Positions 25,342-33,705 of a stretch of DNA of 64,000 bases are shown one piece after another; the first letter of the stretch is position 1, and the number at the start of each line of letters is the position of its first letter. The notes under the pieces were generated by a model. That model worked only from the letters and a program-made list of their open reading frames with translations. It had not been told where the DNA came from and did no database searches. The stretch covers positions 248,001 to 312,000 of the forward strand of contig NZ_VIGB01000003.1 in assembly GCF_006636205.1 (NCBI RefSeq), in the 5' to 3' direction. A program made the translations under genes and the position numbers. This DNA is from Kitasatospora acidiphila (GTDB taxonomy: Bacteria; Actinomycetota; Actinomycetes; Streptomycetales; Streptomycetaceae).

Positions 25342-25764
25342 TCAGTCGGCCTCGCCGTAGCGGACCAGGTAGCGGGCGAATCCGGCCAGGTCGTCGTCGT
25401 CCCAGCCGGTGAACCGCTCCAGGAAGGACTGCCGGCGCATCTGGTAGGCCTCGTTGAGCAGTTTCAGGCCCGCCTCGCTGGGCCGCAGGATCTGGCCGCG
25501 GTGGTCGTCGGGGTCCACCTCCCGGACGATCACCCCGAGCTTCTCCAGGGCGCCGACCTGACGGCTGACCGTGGACTTGTCGAGCATGAAGTGGGCCGCC
25601 AGGTCGGCTGCCCGGCAGCCGCCGCGCTCGTGCATCAGGTCGAGCATGCTGTAGCTCACCAGGGACAGCTCGGGGTGCAGTTGCGAGGCCTTGTGCCGGG
25701 CCCGCCGGGCGAAGGCGGTCAGCTCGCGCTGGATGGTCTCGATCGAGGCGTCTCGGCCGGACAA
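25342..25764 (-). CDS. MarR-family transcriptional regulator
   Basis: 140 residues. The winged helix is clear (YSMLDLMHERGGCRAADLAAH, DKSTVSRQVGALEKLGVIVREVDPDDHRGQILRPSEAG). Divergent from an F420-type oxidoreductase with a 190-bp gap that holds a perfect inverted repeat at 25797-25812, 33 bp from its start, so it probably represses itself and perhaps the neighbour. Confidence 0.9.
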   Translation of the reverse strand: MSGRDASIETIQRELTAFARRARHKASQLHPELSLVSYSMLDLMHERGGCRAADLAAHFMLDKSTVSRQVGALEKLGVIVREVDPDDHRGQILRPSEAGLKLLNEAYQMRRQSFLERFTGWDDDDLAGFARYLVRYGEAD

Positions 25765-25796
25765 CGACGTCTCCTACAAGGGCAGGGGCTACGGTT

Positions 25797-25812
25797 ACCA
25801 GTGGCTACTGGT
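25797..25812. promoter_or_regulatory. MarR operator candidate
   Basis: ACCAGT-GGCT-ACTGGT, a perfect 6+6 inverted repeat with a four-base centre, in the divergent marR/LLM promoter gap. Size and placement fit a MarR dimer site. Confidence 0.55.
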
Positions 25813-25954
25813 TGCAGAGCACAACATTACTGCCAGCGCGGCCACCCAGGGTGACATGACCGCCCCCGTGGCTGACGTCCCGTCAGGTATTTTCTAGGGT
25901 GGCGCTCGGGGCGGGCGACTCGCCGGTCCCCGAACTCGGGAGAGGTGGCTCACC

Positions 25955-26857
25955 ATGCAGCTGGGAGTATCCCTGGAACCGCCGCGCTGGCCGACCGGCG
26001 CCGCCGGCCTGGTCCTGCGGACCGCGCTACGGGCCGAACAGCTCGGCCTGGACTATCTGCTGGCGTCGGACCATCTGCTGCACAGCGAAGGCGGCGCGGT
26101 CCTCGATCCGCTGACCCTGCTCTCGGCGGTGGCCGGCGCGACCTCGCGGATCCGGCTCGCCACCAGCATCCTGGCGCTGCCCTACCGCCACCCGCTCACG
26201 GTCGCCCAGCAGGCGGCGGGGCTGGACGTGCTCTCCGGCGGACGGTTCGCGCTCGGCGTCGGCACCGGCTGGGATCCGGCGGAGTTCGCCGCCCTCGGAC
26301 TCGACGTGCGGCAGCGCGGCGCCCGCACCGACGAGGCGCTGGCCGTGCTGCGGGCGCTCTGGAACGGCGCGCCGGTCGACTTCGAGGGCCGGTTCACCAC
26401 GCTGGCCAAGGCGGTGCCCGCGACCGCGCCGCGCGCCAAGGGCGGGCCGGACATCTGGGTCGGCGGCCAGAGCGACGCCGCGCTGCGCCGGGCGCTGCGC
26501 TTCGGTGACGGCTGGCACGGCGGGGTGAGCACGCCGGAGCAGGTGCACGAGGTGCGTGGGCGGCTGGACGCCTTCGGCGAGCAGGTCGACCGCGATCCGG
26601 GCGACCTGATGCTCTCCTCGGTGTGCTTCGTGGTGCCGCCCGGCTTCGAGCCGGCGGTGCCGCTGCCCGGTGAGCCGCTGGGCGGGCCGGGCGCGAGCAC
26701 GGCGCAGCTGGTCGACGCACTCGGCCGGCTCGGCAGCGCGGGACTGTCCCTGGTCTCGCTCTGGATGCCACTGGACGCACTGCAGCTGAACGACGCCCTC
26801 GACTGGGTGGCCACCGAACTGCTCGGCCAGCTGCGCGCCGTCGAGCCCGCCGAGTAG
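25955..26857 (+). CDS. LLM-class F420-dependent oxidoreductase
   Basis: 300 residues of luciferase-like (beta/alpha)8 fold: MQLGVSLEP start, LDYLLASDHLL, RIRLATSILALPYRHPLTVAQQ, LDVLSGGRFALGVGTGWDPAEF, and IWVGGQSDAALRRALRFGDGWHG. These match the F420-dependent subgroup of LLM enzymes. Substrate unknown. GAGAGG lies upstream of the ATG. Divergent MarR gene suggests induction by a small molecule. Confidence 0.9.
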   Translation: MQLGVSLEPPRWPTGAAGLVLRTALRAEQLGLDYLLASDHLLHSEGGAVLDPLTLLSAVAGATSRIRLATSILALPYRHPLTVAQQAAGLDVLSGGRFALGVGTGWDPAEFAALGLDVRQRGARTDEALAVLRALWNGAPVDFEGRFTTLAKAVPATAPRAKGGPDIWVGGQSDAALRRALRFGDGWHGGVSTPEQVHEVRGRLDAFGEQVDRDPGDLMLSSVCFVVPPGFEPAVPLPGEPLGGPGASTAQLVDALGRLGSAGLSLVSLWMPLDALQLNDALDWVATELLGQLRAVEPAE

Positions 26858-26870
26858 GCGCCGCTTGCGC

Positions 26871-26910
26871 CGGTGCGCGGGCGACCCGGTAACCGGCCGC
26901 CCGCGCACCG
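26871..26910. terminator. bidirectional terminator between LLM and ogt genes
   Basis: Perfect 13-bp stem CGGTGCGCGGGCG / CGCCCGCGCACCG between two convergent stop codons. Confidence 0.85.
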
Positions 26911-26913
26911 TGA

Positions 26914-27486
26914 TCAGCCGAGCTGCTGCGGCAGGGCCCCCTCGCGCACCAGCAGGAACTCCTTGCGCTCCAGCCCGCCCGCATAGCCGGTGAGCGCGCC
27001 GGTCGCGCCGACCACCCGGTGGCACGGCCGCACCAACAGCACCGGGTTCGCCCCGATCGCGGCGCCGACCGCCCGGACGGCCGCGCGTGGCGCCCCGATC
27101 TGCTCGGCGAGCCGCCCATAGGTCGTGGTGGCGCCGTACGGAATGGCATCGACGGCCTGCCAGACCCGCTGCTGGAACTCGGTGCCCTCGGCGTGCAGCT
27201 CGATGGTGAACTCGGTCACCTCGCCCGCGAAGTAGCCGCGCAGCTGCTCGGCGATCCCGGCGAAGGCCGCCGGATCGTCCACCCAGCCGTCCTGGACGAC
27301 GGCGGCGCGCTTCTGCCCGGTCATCGACAGCGAGCGCAGTGCGACCCCGCCCGGCGCGGCGCCGTCCCGCTCGCCGACCAGCAGCAGCGGACCGAGCGGA
27401 CTGTCGACGGTGGTGTGGACGATGCCGCCCACCTTCGCGCCCGCCTTGGTGCTCGTCTTCGTGCTCGACTGAACGGTGCTGCTCAC
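26914..27486 (-). CDS. ogt: methylated-DNA--[protein]-cysteine S-methyltransferase
   Basis: 190 residues. The active-site PCHRVV is intact, preceded by ATTTYGRLAEQIGAPRAAVRAVG (recognition helix and Arg finger region) and followed by LTGYAGGLERKEFLL. It moves the methyl group of O6-methylguanine onto its own Cys. The N-terminal 20 residues are Ser/Thr/Lys rich and probably disordered; alternative start MTGQK is unlikely because the N-terminal beta domain precedes it. Confidence 0.93.
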   Translation of the reverse strand: MSSTVQSSTKTSTKAGAKVGGIVHTTVDSPLGPLLLVGERDGAAPGGVALRSLSMTGQKRAAVVQDGWVDDPAAFAGIAEQLRGYFAGEVTEFTIELHAEGTEFQQRVWQAVDAIPYGATTTYGRLAEQIGAPRAAVRAVGAAIGANPVLLVRPCHRVVGATGALTGYAGGLERKEFLLVREGALPQQLG

Positions 27487-27641
27487 AGCGGTCTGCCTCT
27501 CTTCCTGCTGATCCTGCTACCCCTCTACTGTGCCGCCCTCCGAGGGCCGGCACCGGCGGATTTCGGACCTGGCATTCTGGTAAGGGCAAGTGTGATTCTC
27601 ACTTTTTGATCACAATCACTTCACCGGTTACTCTCGATTGA

Positions 27642-27657
27642 GGTTCAAATTCGAACC
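27642..27657. promoter_or_regulatory. 16-bp near-perfect palindrome before the His-rich membrane protein
   Basis: GGTTC-A-AATT-C-GAACC matches its reverse complement at 14 of 16 positions. It lies 57 bp upstream of the ATG at 27714, in an unusually AT-rich promoter segment (27590-27660). Confidence 0.4.
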
Positions 27658-27713
27658 AGCCCTGGCGTCCACCTCCGACGTCACCACCGAGGAAGCCGAG
27701 GAACAGGATCGAG

Positions 27714-28451
27714 ATGGCCAAGCAGCCCCGCGACAAGCAGCCCGCCGACCGGATAGCCGACCGCCGGGCCAAGGCGGCCGCCGCCCGGCAGGCCGAGCTG
27801 AAGGCCGAGCGCCGGCGCCGCCTGCTGGTCCGCTCGGCCGTCGGCGCGCTGGCCCTCGCCGTGCTCGGTGGGGTCGGCGCCGCGGTGGCCTCCCAGAGCT
27901 CCGGCTCGCACGGCAGCACGGCCGCCGCGATGCCCGCGCATCCGCGCACCACCGCCGACGGGCGGACCAGCGCGGCCCCCTGGAACGCACCGGCCGACGC
28001 GAGCGCCGCGGTGGCCGCCGCCGGCCTGCCGATGCTGAGCAGCGAGGGCACCGCCGAGCACATCCACACCCACCTGGACGTCTACGTCGACGGCAAGCAG
28101 GTCACCGTACCGGCACTGCTCGGCATCGACGAGAGCGCCCAGCAGATCAGCCCGCTGCACACCCACGACACCAGCGGCGTGATCCACATCGAGTCCCCGG
28201 TGCAGACCGACTTCACCCTGGGCCAGTTCATGACCGAGTGGCAGGTCTCCATGTCCGCCGACCACATCGGCGGCTCCACCACCGACCAGACCCACGCCCT
28301 CACCGCGTATGTGAACGGCAAGGCGGTCTCCGGCGACCCGGCCGCGATCGTGCTGCACGCCCACGACGAGATCGCCCTGGTCTACGGCACCGCGGCGGAG
28401 AACTCCCAGGTCAACGTCCCCAACAGCTACGCCTTCGCCGCCGGACTGTAA
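27714..28451 (+). CDS. membrane-anchored His-rich protein of unknown function
   Basis: 245 residues. A highly basic N-terminal helix (residues 1-40, RRAKAAAARQAELKAERRRR), one membrane segment (about 41-63), then a Ser/Ala linker and an extracytoplasmic domain with clustered His: EHIHTHLDVYVDGKQV, PLHTHDTSGVIHIESP and VLHAHDEIALVYG. The repeated HxH motifs suggest a metal-binding surface domain. I recognise this as a recurring actinobacterial hypothetical protein but know no assigned function. Monocistronic. Confidence 0.75.
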   Translation: MAKQPRDKQPADRIADRRAKAAAARQAELKAERRRRLLVRSAVGALALAVLGGVGAAVASQSSGSHGSTAAAMPAHPRTTADGRTSAAPWNAPADASAAVAAAGLPMLSSEGTAEHIHTHLDVYVDGKQVTVPALLGIDESAQQISPLHTHDTSGVIHIESPVQTDFTLGQFMTEWQVSMSADHIGGSTTDQTHALTAYVNGKAVSGDPAAIVLHAHDEIALVYGTAAENSQVNVPNSYAFAAGL

Positions 28452-28479
28452 GCCTGGGGCCGGTAATCCGGGCCCCGCC

Positions 28480-28830
28480 TCAGAAACCGGTCGCGCCGTC
28501 CGGCCGCTCCCGCAGCAGGTCGGCGTGGCCGTTGTGCCGGGCGTACTCCGCGACCGTGTTGATCAGGATCCAGCGCAGTGTGACCGGCTCGCCGGTCATC
28601 GGGGCCGCGGCCAATTCGTCCAGCGACCGGGCGGCGGCCACGACGGCCCGGGACCGCTCGCACTCGGCGCGCCAGACGGCCAGATCGGCGGCGAACTCCG
28701 CGCCGCCGAAGTCGAAGTCCAGGAACGCGGTCGGCAACTCCCGCTCACCACCCACCCTGGGCAGCGGCTCGCGGGTGTCCGGACCCCCGCTCCAGCGGGG
28801 CGAGAGGTTCTCGACGGGGATCCCGTTCAT
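28480..28830 (-). pseudogene. DinB/DUF664 family protein, N-terminally truncated
   Basis: 116 residues. The segment from ADLAVWRAECERSRAVVAAA to VTLRWILINTVAEYARHNGHADLLRERPDGATG is the C-terminal half of DUF664 (DinB-like, mycothiol-dependent-enzyme type) proteins, with the conserved YARHNGHADLLRE. The usual first 60-70 residues, including the first metal-ligand His helix (LVRHLxxVE), are missing and no trace is seen upstream. Could be a relic or a shortened variant. Confidence 0.6.
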
Positions 28831-28905
28831 GTCCGCGAGTGTGACACGTGCCACTGACAACGCCCCGACTCCCGGTTGTCACACCCGCCGCCTAGCGTCT
28901 GATCC

Positions 28906-29229
28906 GTGCTCACCGCGACCGCCCTGCCGCTCTCCCTACCCGACGACCTGATCGCCCTGCAGCAGCAACTGCTGTGCGCCGACCGGGCGGTGGGCGACTA
29001 TGCGCTGGCCGTGCGCGATCGCCGCCGGGCCGCCTTCCCCGCGCCGCACCAGGCGGTCCAGCGCTGCACCTGGGCGGCGGCGGAGCAGCGGGAGTTCGAC
29101 CGCCTGTGGGCGGAGTACGAGCGGGCCGGCGCCGCCCTGCGGGCGCACCCGGTGCTGCTCCGCGCCCGGGTGCTGGGGATCGAGCCGGCCGCGTTGCAGG
29201 CGCTGCGCCGGGCCACCGCCGGGTGCTGA
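28906..29229 (+). CDS. hypothetical protein (107 aa)
   Basis: GTG start, soluble, helical. Contains a Trp/Arg-rich centre (QRCTWAAAEQREFDRLWAEYERA). No domain is recognised. Codon third positions are strongly GC, as in real genes here. It overlaps nothing and is flanked by two minus-strand genes. Confidence 0.6.
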   Translation: MLTATALPLSLPDDLIALQQQLLCADRAVGDYALAVRDRRRAAFPAPHQAVQRCTWAAAEQREFDRLWAEYERAGAALRAHPVLLRARVLGIEPAALQALRRATAGC

Positions 29230-29241
29230 CGGACGGTCAGG

Positions 29242-29661
29242 TCAGCTATCGGCCGGACGCGGGCTGACGCCGCGCCCGAGGGTGCGGGTCACGCGGATCT
29301 CGATCACCACCCGCTCGGGGTTCGGTCGCGGCGTGCGGTAGCGGCGGGCGTATCGCTCCTCCGCGTCGGCCACCTCGGCCGGCTCGGTGCGCAGCACGGC
29401 CCGCCCCTCCAGGGTGGCCCACCGCCCGCCGTCCACCTGGCAGAGCGCGACCCGGGCGCCGTCCGGGCCGGCTGCCGCCACATTGCGCGCCTTGCGGCTG
29501 CCCGCGCTGGTGATCACCCGGGCGATCCCCGTCTCCGGGTCGAAGGTGGCACCCACCGGAACCACGTGCGGGGTGCCGTCCGGCCGCAGCGTGGTCAGCG
29601 TGCAGATGTGGCGCTCGACCCAGAAGGCCAGGAACTCGGGAGACAGTGCAGGGGCGTTCAT
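29242..29661 (-). CDS. PPOX-class F420-dependent oxidoreductase
   Basis: 139 residues. The split-barrel starts [32 protein letters not shown], and [31 protein letters not shown] follows, as in F420H2-dependent PPOX proteins (biliverdin-reductase-like TIGR03618 group). Its ATG overlaps the stop of the preceding amidohydrolase fragment (ATGA), a remnant of a former operon. Confidence 0.85.
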   Translation of the reverse strand: MNAPALSPEFLAFWVERHICTLTTLRPDGTPHVVPVGATFDPETGIARVITSAGSRKARNVAAAGPDGARVALCQVDGGRWATLEGRAVLRTEPAEVADAEERYARRYRTPRPNPERVVIEIRVTRTLGRGVSPRPADS

Positions 29662-29935
29662 GCCCTCACCCTAGCCAGCCGCGCACGCAGCGGGCCCTCG
29701 GGCACCGCCCCCAGGAAGGCGCGGCCGTTGGCCTCCAGCACGGCGGCGTCCATGCCGTTGTCCAGCGGGAACCGGACCGGGTCCGGCTGCGCCATGTCGA
29801 ACGGGTAGTCGCTGCCGCAGACGATCCGGTCCGGGGAGGCGTGGGCGCGCAGCAGGCGCAGGGTCTCGGGGTCATGGGCGGCCGTGCCGAAGCGGACTGG
29901 CCGGCCGGGCTGCTCCAGGTCGGGTGGCGGGCCAT
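29658..29935 (-). pseudogene. amidohydrolase-2 C-terminal fragment
   Basis: Contains GTAAHDPETLRLLRAHASPDRI, VCGSDYPFDMAQPDPVRF and LEANGRAFLG, the closing strands of the ACMSD-type amidohydrolase family, including the catalytic Asp of GSDYP. The first 220 or so residues with the HxH metal site are gone; upstream is the opposite-strand DUF3592-like gene. Only the translational coupling to the PPOX gene survives. Confidence 0.65.
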
Positions 29936-30021
29936 CAGCAGCGCCTGTCGAAAGCGCAGCTGACCCCGGGGGCAAGCAGCACCTGCTGGTCCGTTGGCAG
30001 AGCCGCTGCCAGGCTCGGCCC

Positions 30022-30690
30022 GTGACGACGATTCAGGACCAACGTCCCCACTCCCCCGGCCGCCGATCCCGGCCCCGCGCGGAGGCGGTGCGGGTCGCCG
30101 CCCGCGCCGCCATGCACACCGGGACCGGCGTGGTGGTCGTGGCGCTGGCCGTGGCGGCGTTCGCCGGCCGGGGCACGCCCGTGGCTCACGGCGCCTGGAC
30201 CACGGCCGCGGGGGCCGGCGCGGTCGGCGTGCTCGCCGGGCTGCTCCGCACCGCCCTCGGGTCCTGCCGGCCTGCCCGGCGGCACGGCGACCTGTTCGGC
30301 TCGCTCCTCTGCGCCGTCCTCATCTGGGTCTTCGCCGCGACCTTCGCGTTCAGCTGGAGCTACTTCTGGTACGCCCGCGCGCTCGACCGACACGCCACCC
30401 TCAAGGTCACGGCAACGCTCTCGCACTGCGTGGACGGTGGGGACGGCAACCTGTGCACCTACCACTGGCTGGTCGACGGACGCGCCTACAGCTCCCGGGA
30501 CGCAGCGGCCCAGGCCTGGCCGGACGGACACCGCGTCACCGTCCGCATCGACCCGGCCCACCCCGGTCACCCGGCCCAAGTCACCCGCGGCTACTGGGCG
30601 CTGTGGATCGGCGTAGCCGTCGGCGCCGTGGGCACGCCGGCCGCCGCCCTGGCGGGGTGGGCCAACGAACCCGACCTGGACCGGTGGTGA
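30022..30690 (+). CDS. membrane protein, DUF3592-like
   Basis: 222 residues from GTG 30022 (VTTIQDQRP). Two or three N-terminal helices (about 30-95), a fourth membrane segment with WVFAATFAFSWSYFWYARAL, then an exported beta domain with a Cys pair (SHCVDGGDGNLCTYHW) and RVTVRIDPAHPGHPAQV, and a last helix near the C-terminus. The layout is that of DUF3592 proteins. Function unknown. Confidence 0.65.
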   Translation: MTTIQDQRPHSPGRRSRPRAEAVRVAARAAMHTGTGVVVVALAVAAFAGRGTPVAHGAWTTAAGAGAVGVLAGLLRTALGSCRPARRHGDLFGSLLCAVLIWVFAATFAFSWSYFWYARALDRHATLKVTATLSHCVDGGDGNLCTYHWLVDGRAYSSRDAAAQAWPDGHRVTVRIDPAHPGHPAQVTRGYWALWIGVAVGAVGTPAAALAGWANEPDLDRW

Positions 30691-30790
30691 CGCGGCCCGA
30701 CTGCGAGGTTGGGCGTTCCGGCGGGGCATGTCACGCGGTTGAGCCGCGCGGCGCCCCGGCCGACCGGCCACCGACGCGCCTTCCGGAAGG

Positions 30791-31549
30791 TCAGGCGCGC
30801 AGCACCCGCACGCCGCGGGCGGTGATGGCCTTCTCCTGCGCCTCGTCGAGGACGTCGTCGGTGACCAAGTCGTCGATCTTGTCGAGCGGGCAGATCGTGG
30901 CGAAGGTCACCCGGCCGATCTTGGTGTTGTCCGCGACGACCACCGAGCGGGCGCTGCTGCGCAGGAAGGCCCGGTCCGTGTGGGCCTCCATCTCGTCGTG
31001 CGTGGTGCAGCCCTCGCTCGCGGTCAGGCCGTCCACGCCGATGAAGGCGATGTCCAGGTGGTACTGGTCCAGCATCCGCTCCGCCGCCGGTCCGACGAGT
31101 TCGTAGCTGGCCGTGCGGGCGTTTCCGCCGACGACCACCAGCCGGATGTCGGGCCGGACGATCAGGTCGGCCGCGATGTTGACCGCGTTGGTGACGATGG
31201 TGATCCCGCTGCGCTCGGCCAGCGCATGGGCGATCTCGGTGACCGTGGTGCCGCCCGTCATGCCGACCACGGCCCCGTCCGGGACCAGCGCGGCGGCGGC
31301 GAGGGCGATCCGCCGCTTCTCCTCCTGCTGCCGACCGGCCCGGTGACGCAGCGGCAGCTCCAGGTTGACCGCACCGGTCATCGCGCCACCACGGGTGCGG
31401 TGCAGCAGTCCCTGCTCGTGCAAGCTCTGCAGATCTCGACGGACGGTCGCCTCGGACACGCTGAGCAGTTCGGTGAGGACGTGCACATCCGCGCTGCCTT
31501 CCTTGACGATGTAGTCAAGAATGCGCGTGGTTCGATCAGCTTTGAGCAT
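30791..31549 (-). CDS. DeoR-family sugar-phosphate-responsive regulator (AgaR-like)
   Basis: 252 residues. N-terminal helix-turn-helix (RTTRILDYIVKEGSADVHVL, SVSEATVRRDLQSLHEQGLLHRTRGGA) and a DeoR sugar-sensor domain with GMTGGTTVTEIAHAL, IVTNAVNIAADL and DIAFIGVDGLTASEGCTTHDE. Start MLKAD; no strong ribosome site. Position next to the GH27/ABC/tagatose-type genes makes it the likely repressor of that locus, with a sugar phosphate as inducer. Confidence 0.9.
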   Translation of the reverse strand: MLKADRTTRILDYIVKEGSADVHVLTELLSVSEATVRRDLQSLHEQGLLHRTRGGAMTGAVNLELPLRHRAGRQQEEKRRIALAAAALVPDGAVVGMTGGTTVTEIAHALAERSGITIVTNAVNIAADLIVRPDIRLVVVGGNARTASYELVGPAAERMLDQYHLDIAFIGVDGLTASEGCTTHDEMEAHTDRAFLRSSARSVVVADNTKIGRVTFATICPLDKIDDLVTDDVLDEAQEKAITARGVRVLRA

Positions 31550-31613
31550 GTCGGGAGTGTAGCTCCAGGTAGGCGCGGTGCCGGTCGCGGTCCGCTTCGG
31601 CCCTGCGGGTGGG

Positions 31614-31663
31614 CCGGGTGGGAGGTCTGCGGCCCTGTGCGGCACCGCAGACCTCCCACCCGG
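31614..31663 (-). terminator. strong terminator of the GH27 gene
   Basis: Perfect 19-bp inverted repeat CCGGGTGGGAGGTCTGCGG / CCGCAGACCTCCCACCCGG with a 12-base loop, just past the GH27 stop and before the DeoR start. It insulates the two minus-strand genes. Confidence 0.9.
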
Positions 31664-31683
31664 AGTGTCAGATCGTTGTCAGG

Positions 31684-33705
31684 TCAGGAGGCGGGCGGGG
31701 TGCTGAAGGGGGCGGCCCAGGTCTGGTTGGTCTGGATGGCGCTCGGTGCGGCGCCGCAGTCGTAGAGGTCGACCGGGGTGCCGGGCGCGGTGGTGGTGCC
31801 GCTGTAGACGTCGAGGCACTGGCTGGTGCCGGCGAGCTTCAGGTTGCCGTCCCGGTTGTAGGTCCAGGTCTGCCGGCCGGGGGCGGAGCCGCAGGGTGCG
31901 ACGCCGACCCACTGGCCGGACTTTCCGTTGATCGCTCCGGTGGTGGTGCCGCTCTGCGCGGTGAGGCAGAGGTTGGAGGTGCCGTTCTGCCGGAGCTGGA
32001 CGGAGCCGTCGGTGCCCAGCTGCCACTGCTGGTTGGAGCCGCCGGTGCAGTTGTAGACGTCGACCGGGTTGTCGGTGCCGGTGCCGGAGCGGTAGTTGTC
32101 CAGGCAGAGCGAGGCCTTGCCCCAGTCGTCGCGCGAGGCGGTGATCTGGCCGCGCGGGGTGACGGTGCCGCAGCCGTTGTGCGGGGTGACCTTCAGCATC
32201 GCATTGTCGTGCGAGCCGATGGTGAGCGGCACGCTGCCGGTCGAGCTGCTGCTGCTGTGCGCCCACAGGTCGCGCACGTCGTAGCCGCAGCCGGCGCCCA
32301 CCAGGCCGAGGCTCGACAGGGAGAGCGTGTAGTTGGCGGACGTCGCGCCCTTGTTGAGCACCACGACTGCCCGGCTGCCGTCGGCGAGCGGCTTGACGAC
32401 GACGTCGATGCCGCTGGTCGCGGCCGGCGAGCCGTCGGCGTTCGCCCCGCCGCCGGACACCCGGTAGCCGCCGGCGCCCAGCGGGTCCTGGTCGACCGCG
32501 ATGACCTCGGGGTTGCCCAGGATCGCCACGGAGGCCTTCAGGTGCGCGGCCTCGCTCGGGTGGGCGGCGATGTAGGCGGGCTCGAACTTGCGGGCGTCGG
32601 TGGAGATCACCAGCGGGGCGGCCAGCGAGGAGAAGAGCGCCATCTGGCTGCGCTCCTCGGCGGTGGTCATGCCGTTGTCGCCGATCAGGAGCATGTCGGC
32701 GTCGTTCCAGTTGCCCGGGCCCTGGTAGCGGCTGAGCTCCAGGGTGTTGTCGAAGCTCTGGTAGGCGCCGAAGTTGTAGCCACCGCTGGGCAGCGCCTGG
32801 TTCCACGGGTCCTTGCCGTCGCCGTAGTTCCAGATGTCCGGGCCGACCCGCCACAACTGGCCCAGCCCGCGCACCGAGTTCAGCGAGGCGAACTTCTCCG
32901 AGCCGTTGCCGTAGGCGGCCGGCGCGGAGATGTTGAACATGACGTTCGGCGTCGGGGTGCCGGCGTTGTTCGCGTTGGTGACGGCGGTGTTCAGGTCGCC
33001 CGACATCCGGGCGTCGAGCGTCTGCATCGGCTCCTGTTGCCCGCAGTTGTCGTACTTGAGCTCGTCGACCCCCCAGGAGACGAAGGAGTTCGCGTCGTTC
33101 TGCTCGTAGTACTCGCTGCCGTTGGGCAGGTTGGGCGCGGTCGGCGCGGCGGTGCTGCAGGTGTGCGTGCCGGAGGTCTCGTAGATGCCGAACTTGGCGC
33201 CGAGGCCGTGCAGGTAGGCGCCGTAACCGCTCAGCTCGTAGTCGAAGCCAGGCTGCCGGGTGGTGTCGCGGACGTCGGTGGCGCCGCCCCAGTTGAGCGC
33301 GCCGTGCAGGTAGCCGGAGCTGTTGCGGTACATCCAGCAGTCGTCGACGGTGACCGTCTTGTAGCCGGCGCCGATCAGCCCCGCGTCGGACAGGCCCTTG
33401 GCGTTGTCCTCCATGTACTGCTGGAACGAGTAGTTCAGCGGGTTCGACCTTCCCCCAGCCTCCGGCTGGGGGGACCCCCATAGCGGGGCCTGCGGCGTGC
33501 AGGTGGCGCGCGCCCAGTTGTTGAAGCCCATCGGCGGGACCGGCGCGATCGGGGTGTTCGGCGTCGCTGCGGAGGAGAAGTTCGCGGCCGGCTGGCTGAC
33601 GCCGTCGTTGGCGGTCGCGGTGCCGGTGCCGAGGAGGCAGCCGGCCGGGATCAGTGCCACGGTCAGCGCGGCGAGCAAGGGTCTGCGGAGCGTTCGGATT
33701 GCCAC
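31684..33705 (-). CDS. secreted GH27 alpha-galactosidase / alpha-N-acetylgalactosaminidase with ricin-type lectin domain
   Basis: 673 residues from GTG 33705, with AAGGAG nine bases upstream. Signal peptide (1-33). GH27 barrel with VPPMGFNNWARATC, TVTVDDCWM, nucleophile VDELKYDNCG and QGPGNWNDADMLLIGDNGMT; a C-terminal beta domain; then a ricin-B lectin with three repeats (SLCLDNYRSGT...QQWQL; NLCLTAQSG; QCLDVYSGTT...QTWAA). It releases terminal alpha-linked galactose or GalNAc outside the cell. An in-frame palindromic repeat adds residues near position 72. Confidence 0.92.
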   Translation of the reverse strand: MAIRTLRRPLLAALTVALIPAGCLLGTGTATANDGVSQPAANFSSAATPNTPIAPVPPMGFNNWARATCTPQAPLWGSPQPEAGGRSNPLNYSFQQYMEDNAKGLSDAGLIGAGYKTVTVDDCWMYRNSSGYLHGALNWGGATDVRDTTRQPGFDYELSGYGAYLHGLGAKFGIYETSGTHTCSTAAPTAPNLPNGSEYYEQNDANSFVSWGVDELKYDNCGQQEPMQTLDARMSGDLNTAVTNANNAGTPTPNVMFNISAPAAYGNGSEKFASLNSVRGLGQLWRVGPDIWNYGDGKDPWNQALPSGGYNFGAYQSFDNTLELSRYQGPGNWNDADMLLIGDNGMTTAEERSQMALFSSLAAPLVISTDARKFEPAYIAAHPSEAAHLKASVAILGNPEVIAVDQDPLGAGGYRVSGGGANADGSPAATSGIDVVVKPLADGSRAVVVLNKGATSANYTLSLSSLGLVGAGCGYDVRDLWAHSSSSSTGSVPLTIGSHDNAMLKVTPHNGCGTVTPRGQITASRDDWGKASLCLDNYRSGTGTDNPVDVYNCTGGSNQQWQLGTDGSVQLRQNGTSNLCLTAQSGTTTGAINGKSGQWVGVAPCGSAPGRQTWTYNRDGNLKLAGTSQCLDVYSGTTTAPGTPVDLYDCGAAPSAIQTNQTWAAPFSTPPAS
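33449..33481. repeat. palindromic REP-like element inserted in frame in the GH27 gene
   Basis: CTTCCCCCAGCC-TCC-GGCTGGGGGG-ACCCCCAT is the kind of short hairpin repeat commonly scattered between genes of streptomycetes. Here it lies inside a coding region, adding about 11-13 residues (WGSPQPEAGGRSN) between NNWARATCTPQAPL and LNYSFQQYMED without breaking the frame. Confidence 0.75.

Noticed and set aside
31609..33483. 624-codon plus-strand frame opposite the GH27 gene
   Set aside because: Val/Gly/Ala/Arg-only composition typical of a shadow; GH27 and ricin motifs are on the minus strand.
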